Assembly (NCBI RefSeq): GCF_963678425.1
Contig: NZ_OY782854.1
Location: forward strand, 744,001-808,000
Source: an uncultured Bacteroides sp.
Lineage (GTDB): Bacteria; Bacteroidota; Bacteroidia; Bacteroidales; Bacteroidaceae
DNA length: 64,000 bases
Reading direction: 5' to 3'
Below are positions 55,139 to 62,539 of this stretch, in pieces (within the stretch, counting starts at the first letter, position 1; each line of letters opens with the position of its first letter). The notes below the pieces were generated by a model that searched no databases, was not told the origin of the DNA, and saw only the letters and a list, made by a program, of their open reading frames with translations. The position numbers were made by a program, and so were the translations under genes.

Positions 55139-55975
55139 ATGAAACAAAATAGCTTTCATCGTTCAATTAAATTCAGAATGTTTGCTGCAATTATTTTTGC
55201 AGCGAACATTTACTTTTGTAATGCTCAGGAAATCATTAAAGTGAAAGAAGCCTATGGTATGGCCTATATTTCAGGTGACGTGAGCGAGAATCAGGCCAAA
55301 GAGCGCGCCATAAACGAAGCCAAAATTGATGCCCTGAAAAAAGCGCATATTGCCGAACATATTAATGCCTCCGAACTGCTTTTGAATAGTCAGGTAAACA
55401 ATGATTTTGCACAGTTTTTCAATTCCGATATTCAGTCGGAAATTCAGGGTGCGGTTACAACCTATACGATTGTAAAAGAAGATAAAAAAGTCAATCCCAA
55501 TATTAACCAGATTGAATATTCGGTGCTAATGGATGCTGAAGTGATTAAGTACAAAACACAATCAGACTTTAGTTTTAAGGCTGAAGTGGACAGTGTGCTG
55601 CCAGTTTACAAAAATGCTGACGACTTGAATTTTTGCCTCAAAACCACCCAAGATTGCTTCCTGACTGTCTTTAATATTACGGACCACGACGCCTCTGTAA
55701 TGTTTCCGAATGTAATTGAAAAAGAGCAACAAATACGAAAAGAGATAAAATACAAATTCCCACTTAAAAGCACGCTATTGGACTACGTCCTAGAAACAAA
55801 TAAAAAAGACGAAATGAATCGGCTAATTTTTGTATTCACCAAAGCCCGTATTCCTTTTTTGGCAACTAAAGGTGACGAACAGGTTACCGATAACGAAAAA
55901 ATAATGACCTGGATTTATTCCATACCGCCGGATCAGCGTTGTGCCGTGTATAAGCAATTTCATATATTGAAGTAA
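55139..55975 (+). CDS. Exported protein with LPP20-like and DUF4384-like regions
   Basis: A 278-residue protein with a signal peptide (about 1-30). The first half contains an alanine-rich LPP20/BON-like helix (ENQAKERAINEAKIDALKKA). The second half (about 155-260) resembles DUF4384, with DCFLTVFNITDHDASVMFPN and a following FPLKSTLLDYVLET strand pattern. DUF4384 is often found fused to or next to caspase and kinase genes. Its ATG follows the lipoprotein stop with no gap. The function is unknown. Confidence 0.72.
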   Translation: MKQNSFHRSIKFRMFAAIIFAANIYFCNAQEIIKVKEAYGMAYISGDVSENQAKERAINEAKIDALKKAHIAEHINASELLLNSQVNNDFAQFFNSDIQSEIQGAVTTYTIVKEDKKVNPNINQIEYSVLMDAEVIKYKTQSDFSFKAEVDSVLPVYKNADDLNFCLKTTQDCFLTVFNITDHDASVMFPNVIEKEQQIRKEIKYKFPLKSTLLDYVLETNKKDEMNRLIFVFTKARIPFLATKGDEQVTDNEKIMTWIYSIPPDQRCAVYKQFHILK

Positions 55976-56048
55976 ATGAAATCAGCAAAAGCCAAATACC
56001 TACCGTATAAAGGAAAAGACATAAACTTATAATCAAAAAATACTGAAT

Positions 56049-58364
56049 ATGAGAAGAATTATTTTTTTATTAGCCATTGGGATATCTCTCGTGGCATATC
56101 CCCAGAATAAGCACCAGAATAAGTCGGTTGCTGTTGTCAATCCGAAAGTAATTCAAAATCAACTGAAAACAAAGTATTCATTGGTAGAATACCACACTGA
56201 TTGTGGCGGCTGGTATCTGATAGGACAACAAGTGGGAACTTCGAACCAATATGGGTTCTGTGATAAAACAGGACGAAAAATAGCATTTGGCGCCTCTGAA
56301 TATAAGATTCATAAAGGATTTATTGAACTCTGTATGGTGGATACTGAGATAAAAGAAGAATTTAAAAAAGAGCTTAAAGAGTATCAGATATATCAGCAAA
56401 AGTACAATGAATATTCAAATAAAGTTAATACAATATCAGAACCTAAACGGCTTAAGGCAGAAGAAGAAGAAAAAAAGACCAATCCATATTTCACAAACCT
56501 TTTTGACACAAAATATGAAAAGGAAGCAAAATTAGAACTTCTAAAGCGGGGAATAGAGGAACCAATAAAACCATCAGGCTCAGGACGTTTTAATATTTCG
56601 TGGTCTGATCCGGAAAAATATAGCAAAGAAGAATGGGAAAAATGGAAACAATATACTTACATACAGCCTCAGCCATTCGAAAAGATTGATTTTAATGCGA
56701 TAGCTAATAGTGATAATTTATGTAACGTTCAGAAAAACGGTTTATATGGAGTTGCCGACGCATCCTTACGATTGATCATACCTTGCCAATACAACGAAGA
56801 AGTTATAAGCACGACAGCAGATAACTATGTAATTACAAAGATACATGGGAAATACGGTCTCATAAGTAAAAGCGGGAATATACTGTTGAACAATGAATAT
56901 TCATCAATAGACAAAGAAGGCGAATTCTTAAAAGTTACGAAAGATGGAAAATATGGTTTATGTGATGCATCTACCGGAAAAGAGATTTTACCTTGCCTGT
57001 TTCAAGATGTGACGTTTGCTTTAAAAGGAGAACAAAATTTTACTCATTTTGCACAGAGTTATGTGGAAAAATCCATCAATGAGTGGCAGAAAAAGGGTGA
57101 ATTTGAAAAGACAGAACTCTGGCAACAACGAGTAAATGAGAACACGCGGAAGCAGAAAATTTTAGAACTTACAAAAAGTGCCCAGTCGGCCTATATAAGT
57201 CTTTATGCAAGTAAATTGGATGATGAGTTGATATTAGATAAATATGACCCGGATCATGAAACTTATTTGATCAAAAGTAAAATAGGAGGAAGAATGTTGG
57301 TGCCTGTACCCATGGCACAAGCCCCAACGTTTAAAGATAAATTTGCCAGTTGCACCAAAACTCCACGCTATTTTATTCAAAACGATCATATAGGTATTGC
57401 TCAATATGATTTTAAACTCTCGAATGCCGAAGTGTACAAATTCAGTAATCAGGCATCGCTCAACTACAGTGTAGCACAGGTAGAATATAACTTTGACCCT
57501 ATTTCTATCACCACTTCAAACCTGAATAACGGACAATCTGAACAAAAGCAGACGATTTCTACTATCGAATTGAGTGCGGGCAAATCAGATGTGGATGTCA
57601 ATATCCCTTTTTCTTCCTCCAAAAACGAGAAGACATTTGCCATCATCTTTTCGAATGAAAATTATCAGAATGAGCAAAAAGTAGATTTTGCGAACAACGA
57701 TGGACGTGTATTCCGTGAATATTGCCTGAAAACATTGGGACTTCCAGCTGATAACGTTCATTTCCGACCTGATGCTACCTTTAATAATTTCCGTACAGAG
57801 TTGAACTGGATTAAACAGGTAAGCGAAGCCTATCATAATGATGCGAATATAATTATTTACTATGCCGGTCATGGAGTGCCAGACGAAGCTTCGAAAGAGG
57901 CTTATCTGTTGCCCGTAGATGGTGTAAGTTCCGATGTATCGACGGGGTACAGTCTCAACGAACTTTATAAATTCTTTGGACAAATACATGCTAAAAATGT
58001 CTATTGCTTTTTGGATGCTTGTTTTAGCGGAGCCAAACGGGACGGAGGAATGCTCGCGGCGAATCGGGGAGTGTCTATAAAACCGAAGACGGATATTCCG
58101 CAAGGTAATATGGTAGTATTTAGCGCTTCGACCAACCAGGAAACAGCTTATCCCTATAAGCAAAAAGGACACGGGCTGTTTACCTACTTCCTGCTTAAAA
58201 AGCTACAGGATACCAAAGGCGCAGTTACCCTTGGAGATTTAAGCAATTATGTTACCACCAACGTCAGCCAGCAATCTATCGTAATTAACCGAAAAAGTCA
58301 GACTCCAACCGTGATTCCATCAGTGACTGTGAGCGATGGATGGAAAGGGATGATGTTGAAATAA
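56049..58364 (+). CDS. Exported WG-repeat caspase-like protease
   Basis: A 771-residue protein with a signal peptide (about 1-20, ending YPQN). WG-type repeats lie near 30-85 and 225-330 (NGLYGVADASLRLIIPCQY, GKYGLISKSGNI, GKYGLCDASTGKEILPC), split by a lysine/glutamate-rich segment. A shared domain (about 337-465, INEWQKKGEFEKTELWQQRV) precedes the caspase domain (about 528-771), which starts KTFAIIFSNENYQ and has the catalytic dyad: YAGHG with H608 and DACFSG with C658. The protein should act outside the cytoplasm. Its stop overlaps the next start by one base (TAATG). Confidence 0.88.
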   Translation: MRRIIFLLAIGISLVAYPQNKHQNKSVAVVNPKVIQNQLKTKYSLVEYHTDCGGWYLIGQQVGTSNQYGFCDKTGRKIAFGASEYKIHKGFIELCMVDTEIKEEFKKELKEYQIYQQKYNEYSNKVNTISEPKRLKAEEEEKKTNPYFTNLFDTKYEKEAKLELLKRGIEEPIKPSGSGRFNISWSDPEKYSKEEWEKWKQYTYIQPQPFEKIDFNAIANSDNLCNVQKNGLYGVADASLRLIIPCQYNEEVISTTADNYVITKIHGKYGLISKSGNILLNNEYSSIDKEGEFLKVTKDGKYGLCDASTGKEILPCLFQDVTFALKGEQNFTHFAQSYVEKSINEWQKKGEFEKTELWQQRVNENTRKQKILELTKSAQSAYISLYASKLDDELILDKYDPDHETYLIKSKIGGRMLVPVPMAQAPTFKDKFASCTKTPRYFIQNDHIGIAQYDFKLSNAEVYKFSNQASLNYSVAQVEYNFDPISITTSNLNNGQSEQKQTISTIELSAGKSDVDVNIPFSSSKNEKTFAIIFSNENYQNEQKVDFANNDGRVFREYCLKTLGLPADNVHFRPDATFNNFRTELNWIKQVSEAYHNDANIIIYYAGHGVPDEASKEAYLLPVDGVSSDVSTGYSLNELYKFFGQIHAKNVYCFLDACFSGAKRDGGMLAANRGVSIKPKTDIPQGNMVVFSASTNQETAYPYKQKGHGLFTYFLLKKLQDTKGAVTLGDLSNYVTTNVSQQSIVINRKSQTPTVIPSVTVSDGWKGMMLK
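58162..58270. repeat. 109-nt block identical to 62314-62422
   Basis: The 109 bases are the same in the 3' ends of the two intact caspase genes, including silent positions, although the flanking bases differ (for example TATAAGC against TACAAAG just before). It is a local patch of identity in otherwise diverged copies, as expected from gene conversion or a recent partial duplication. Confidence 0.92.
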
Positions 58365-59209
58365 TGGGAAACATCATGAACACTCGATTTTATTTAACCA
58401 TTTTGAGTTGTATTTTGGTAGGGACACTTGCGGCTCAGCAAAGCATAAAGAGTAGGCTACCAGACTGGTTTTTCAAACTACCCCAACCGGCAGCCAATGA
58501 AGAAGTGTATGCGATAGGAATATCAGATCCAGGTATGGATAATACGGATATGGCCCGTCAGCAGGCAATATACCGGTCTTATTATTTAGTATCTATGATG
58601 CTTCAAAGTAATGTAACTAAATTTCATGATTCATCTTCAATAAATTATTCCGGGGTAACAACTACAAAATCCAACGATATAGCGAATATACATGGTAATA
58701 AAAAGAAAATTGAGATTCAAGTGGTAGATAGCTTTACTACAAAATACAACGAACGGATGTATTTGGTTAAGGGCAGGCTAACTGAAAATGGTCTGGAAAC
58801 CCAATCAATTACAAATAGCTCTTATGAGCAAATTGACAATAAATTGTTGCACACAATGGAATCAATTTGCCGAATAGAGGGACATGATATCTATTACATC
58901 ATAAAAGACAGCTCTAATAATGTGGTTTCTGTAATGTCTTCTGTAGACAAAAACTTCTATAAAAAAGTAGCTAAAGGTGAATATGTGTATAAAGATAAAA
59001 ATATCACAGTCAACACATTACCTTATGGTTTATGGCAGGTCTTTTCTCTTGCATGCATCAGTTCCATCTCTAAGTCAGGCACAGACTTTAGGAGTGTTTC
59101 TAAAGAAGCAATAAAGAACAAATATTACACTTTCTCAATTGAATCTATCCGGTTCTGTGAACAACAGTTGTGTGTAGAATTGAAAGTTGAATCCTGCCAA
59201 ATTAGGTAG
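58364..59209 (+). CDS. Exported LPP20-like protein, paralogue of 53548-54546
   Basis: A 281-residue protein from the ATG at 58364, or 277 from 58376. The signal peptide is about 20 residues (LSCILVGTLAAQQ). It shares LPDWFFKLP, EVYAIGISDPGMD and the following glutamine/alanine helix with the 332-residue protein. The remainder (ETQSITNSSYEQID, EGHDIYYIIKD) matches that protein's architecture. It overlaps the caspase stop by one base. The tail of a decayed caspase follows directly at 59210. Confidence 0.72.
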   Translation: MGNIMNTRFYLTILSCILVGTLAAQQSIKSRLPDWFFKLPQPAANEEVYAIGISDPGMDNTDMARQQAIYRSYYLVSMMLQSNVTKFHDSSSINYSGVTTTKSNDIANIHGNKKKIEIQVVDSFTTKYNERMYLVKGRLTENGLETQSITNSSYEQIDNKLLHTMESICRIEGHDIYYIIKDSSNNVVSVMSSVDKNFYKKVAKGEYVYKDKNITVNTLPYGLWQVFSLACISSISKSGTDFRSVSKEAIKNKYYTFSIESIRFCEQQLCVELKVESCQIR

Positions 59210-59272
59210 CCCGCCGTGGTGCTTTCGATGAATGTGGGTAGTATGTGGAAGGATTTGGTGATGTTGAAATAA
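59210..59272 (+). pseudogene. Remnant of a caspase C-terminal tail
   Basis: Right after the 59209 stop the frame encodes PAVVLSMNVGSMWKDLVMLK and a stop, aligning with the last residues of the intact caspases (PTVVPSANVGDGWKGVTLK). It is only 21 codons. It shows that the LPP20-like gene was joined to, or replaced most of, a caspase gene. Confidence 0.7.
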
Positions 59273-59298
59273 TAAAAATTGTAAACGATTTAAAGTAT

Positions 59299-59802
59299 AT
59301 GATTATGGATAAGATACGGAAAGAAAAATTGGAAAATGCGAAAACGTTGCTTCAAAACATAATAGACGAAAAAAAAGAAATAACTGCTTTATTTGATGTG
59401 ATTGAAATATTTAATGAAATATTAAAGAAGAAATGGAATGAGTATTTAGTAGAAAAAACAGAAAAAGCAGAAATTACTATAAAACATTCCGTAGGAATGC
59501 CATTTTTAGAATTAGTAACTCAAAAGAGAAACTCAGAAGGACAAAAGATAATGCATTTGAATCAATTGATTAAAAATACAGAAATAAATACTCCCAGCAA
59601 TAATGGCAGAATTAGTCATCTATTAGTAACTCCTGTTTCGTTTCCTAAAGAGACTTTTTTAGATGAATTATTAAAACAATTGCAAAATCTAAATAAATCA
59701 CAAGATTATCATTTGACTAATCTATATAAGATAGGGAATTTAATAAATACAATAGATAAAAAGGATCTTTCTACTGAAAGAGAAATTTATATAAACGAAT
59801 AG
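59299..59802 (+). CDS. Small soluble protein of unknown function
   Basis: A 167-residue protein from the ATG at 59299; the frame opens at 59245 but that region covers the caspase-tail remnant. It is rich in lysine, glutamate and leucine, has no signal peptide or membrane helix, and contains a likely helical region (ENAKTLLQNIIDEKKEITAL) at the start. I do not recognise a family. It is followed 24 bp later by a membrane protein, and together they sit between two caspase genes. Confidence 0.6.
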   Translation: MIMDKIRKEKLENAKTLLQNIIDEKKEITALFDVIEIFNEILKKKWNEYLVEKTEKAEITIKHSVGMPFLELVTQKRNSEGQKIMHLNQLIKNTEINTPSNNGRISHLLVTPVSFPKETFLDELLKQLQNLNKSQDYHLTNLYKIGNLINTIDKKDLSTEREIYINE

Positions 59803-59826
59803 TAATAAATTTAATCATATTGTGTT

Positions 59827-60237
59827 ATGGAAAAAAAAGAAATTTTAGACCAGTTGAATGCGGAAATGTCCGACCAATCTAAAAAGTGTAATAATACAAG
59901 TCGCTATATCGTATATGCGATATTTGCTTCAAGTTGGGGTGGTTTATTTAAAGCAGATGAGTATATTAAAGGGCAAGCAGACAATAAATTTCTTATAATA
60001 ATTACACTTGTTTTATCTATCATCTATTTGACACTCGAAGTAGTACATTATTATTTAGGAACTACAGTTGCCAATAGACTTTTTGATAAGCTTTATGCCG
60101 ATAAGATAGATGGTGATATTGCTATAAAAAGAATGAATAAAACAAGTAGTTTAACTTATGTATTAATGACAATTAAGTTGTCATTAGTTCTCATAATGGT
60201 TGCGTTATTATTAATCTATTACATTGGAATACTATGA
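59827..60237 (+). CDS. Small membrane protein of unknown function
   Basis: A 136-residue protein with two strong membrane segments (about 56-77 and 108-134) and a possible weaker one near 28-45; the rest is polar. No family is recognised. Its 3' end overlaps the start of the LRR-caspase gene by 4 bp (ATGA), so the two are probably translated together and it could serve that caspase as a membrane partner; that is inference. Confidence 0.65.
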   Translation: MEKKEILDQLNAEMSDQSKKCNNTSRYIVYAIFASSWGGLFKADEYIKGQADNKFLIIITLVLSIIYLTLEVVHYYLGTTVANRLFDKLYADKIDGDIAIKRMNKTSSLTYVLMTIKLSLVLIMVALLLIYYIGIL

Positions 60238-62516
60238 AACGGATAACTTATGTTTTAATTTTTTTTATGCTCAATATGGTCGTTGTTAATATTTGGGGAC
60301 AAGAGGTCTTTATTGAAGGTGTGAAATATGATGTTCATGAAAATGAGGGTGTTGCCGATTGTATTGGTACAGATGGTAGTATTGAGACATTGATAATCCC
60401 ATCGTCTATCATATATAATGGAAAGACATTTTCTATCACAAAAATAGGATATACCGGATTTAAAAATATGTATCACAATTTAAAAAGTGTTGTTATCCCT
60501 AAAGGTGTTACTAAAATTGATAAAGGTGCTTTCTCAGATTGTACTAGCCTTACTTCCGTGTCCATTCCTGAGGGTGTTACTGTCATTGGAAATTCTGCTT
60601 TTTCAGGTTGCTCAAGTATTACTTCCATAATATTGCCGAATAGTGTTACTAATATTGATAATGGAGCTTTTTCAGGCTGTGAAAAACTTTCCACTATTTC
60701 TCTCGGTGGTGTTATAGTTATTGATAAATATGCATTTCAAAACTGTACAGATCTGACGACCATTTCAATTCCTAATAGAGTTATCTGTATTGACGAAGCT
60801 GCCTTCTTTAATTCGGGGCTTATTTCTGTTTCTTTGCCCGCAAGTATAAGATTTGTTTCCAAAGGCGCTTTTGGTTGTTGTAAAAATCTCACCTCAGTGA
60901 CAATAGGCGACGGGATAATAAGTATCGGAGATGAGGCTTTCCAATTTTGTAGCAATCTAACTTCGATTAATATACCTAACAGCGTGACATTTTTCGGTAA
61001 AGATTTTATTGGCTGGACGTCAAGCGATAAATTAGAAAGCGTAGTTCTTCCTGACAATAAGCCTGTTGGTGATTTAAGTTTTTTACAGATACCTAATATT
61101 AAAGAAGTAAGAGGACATAATACTTTATTACCCGACTATGTTACTCCAGACCTTTTCTCATATCAAAATCAGAGTAAAATTGCTGCAATAGCCACTTCTT
61201 TTAGCAACTACGCTTTTTCGCGGGTAACAACCAAGATTTCAGAATGGCAAAAGAAAAAAGAGTTTGAAACAACAGCTCAATGGAAAATACGTGTTACAGA
61301 GGAAGCCCGTAAGCAAAAAATTTCTCAGATTATTGAAGAGGTTAAAAAGACGTTTATTACCGAACGTACACCAAAGAAGTTACAATGTACATTAGACACT
61401 TATGATGCAGATAATAGTATATATACTGTCAAATCTGAGCTTTTGGGCGCTATATATGTAAAAACTTCTATTGATGGGGCACAAACTTTAAAAAAAGAAT
61501 GGAATAATATAACAATTATACCTCAGTATGGAGTGGTAAATGATCAATTAGGTTTATTGAACTGTACTTTTAAGCTAGCGAACAAAATTACTGGTAAAAA
61601 TTTGACCTATAATAGTGTTAAGAATTTTAATGGTGATAAGGCTTCCGACTTAGCCATCAATCTTCCACCTTTGGAGATTGATTTTTCTGGTAGCACCGGA
61701 AAGATGGCTGAACCGACAGCACCTGTCGTAAAAGATATAGATGTAGATTTGAGCATCCCTTCCACCTCTACTGTCAACTCCAAAACCTTTGCTGTGGTAA
61801 TCGGCAACGAGAATTATCAACGAGCTGCTAAGGTAGCTTATGCCGTTAACGATGCCAAAGTATTTGCCGGTTATTGCCAAAAAACATTGGGTCTACCAGC
61901 ATCCAATGTTCGTCTCTATAAGGATGCTACTTACGGTTCCATGCTGGCTGCGGTAAAAGACATTCAGTCTATAGCCGATGCTTATCACGGCGAAATCAAT
62001 GTGATATTTTACTATGCCGGTCATGGTATTCCTGCCGAAAATACCAAAGAGGCCTACCTGCTTCCGGTGGATGCCGACGGTACACAACCCGAAGCCTGCT
62101 ATCCTCTCAGTCTGCTTTATAAAAAGCTCGAAGGGCTGAATGCAAAATCTACATTGGTATTTATGGATGCCTGTTTCAGCGGAGCACAACGGGGCGAGGG
62201 TATGTTGGCTTCGGCACGTGGCGTGGTATTAAAACCGAAATTTGATGCGCCGCAGGGCAATATGGTGGTATTCAGTGCCACCCAAGGCGACGAAACGGCT
62301 TATCCCTACAAAGAAAAAGGACACGGGCTGTTTACCTACTTCCTGCTTAAAAAGCTACAGGATACCAAAGGCGCAGTTACCCTTGGAGATTTAAGCAATT
62401 ATGTTACCACCAACGTCAGCCAACAATCTATTGTGGTAAACCGAAAAAGTCAGACACCGACTGTTGTGCCTTCGGCGAATGTAGGCGATGGTTGGAAAGG
62501 GGTGACGTTGAAGTAA
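60234..62516 (+). CDS. Exported BspA-like LRR caspase protease
   Basis: A 760-residue protein with a signal peptide (about 1-22, ending IWGQ). Six to eight BspA/LRR_5-type repeats span about 60-290 (GVTKIDKGAFSDCTSLTSVSI, GVTVIGNSAFSGCSSITSI and so on). The shared linker domain (about 325-455) leads to the caspase domain (about 518-760) with KTFAVVIGNENYQ, YAGHG (H597) and DACFSG (C647). The His-Cys spacing (50) equals that of the 771-residue paralogue. The extracytoplasmic location and LRR suggest surface recognition of a protein or glycan, by analogy to BspA; the trigger is unknown. Confidence 0.88.
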   Translation: MKRITYVLIFFMLNMVVVNIWGQEVFIEGVKYDVHENEGVADCIGTDGSIETLIIPSSIIYNGKTFSITKIGYTGFKNMYHNLKSVVIPKGVTKIDKGAFSDCTSLTSVSIPEGVTVIGNSAFSGCSSITSIILPNSVTNIDNGAFSGCEKLSTISLGGVIVIDKYAFQNCTDLTTISIPNRVICIDEAAFFNSGLISVSLPASIRFVSKGAFGCCKNLTSVTIGDGIISIGDEAFQFCSNLTSINIPNSVTFFGKDFIGWTSSDKLESVVLPDNKPVGDLSFLQIPNIKEVRGHNTLLPDYVTPDLFSYQNQSKIAAIATSFSNYAFSRVTTKISEWQKKKEFETTAQWKIRVTEEARKQKISQIIEEVKKTFITERTPKKLQCTLDTYDADNSIYTVKSELLGAIYVKTSIDGAQTLKKEWNNITIIPQYGVVNDQLGLLNCTFKLANKITGKNLTYNSVKNFNGDKASDLAINLPPLEIDFSGSTGKMAEPTAPVVKDIDVDLSIPSTSTVNSKTFAVVIGNENYQRAAKVAYAVNDAKVFAGYCQKTLGLPASNVRLYKDATYGSMLAAVKDIQSIADAYHGEINVIFYYAGHGIPAENTKEAYLLPVDADGTQPEACYPLSLLYKKLEGLNAKSTLVFMDACFSGAQRGEGMLASARGVVLKPKFDAPQGNMVVFSATQGDETAYPYKEKGHGLFTYFLLKKLQDTKGAVTLGDLSNYVTTNVSQQSIVVNRKSQTPTVVPSANVGDGWKGVTLK
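62314..62422. repeat. 109-nt block identical to 58162-58270
   Basis: Second copy of the identical block. It codes for the caspase segment from KGHGLFTYFLLKK to YVTTNVS. The mosaic with the 53200 pseudogene (which shares CCGACTGTTGTGCCTTCGGC with this copy but CAATCTATCGTAATTAACCG with the 58271 region) supports exchange among the three. Confidence 0.92.
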
Positions 62517-62539
62517 AAAAAAATAAAAATATGTATATT

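Noticed and set aside
60473..61057. Two minus-strand frames across the LRR region
   Set aside because: They are the complement of the regular leucine-rich repeats; repeated sequence keeps the other frame open without coding for a real gene.
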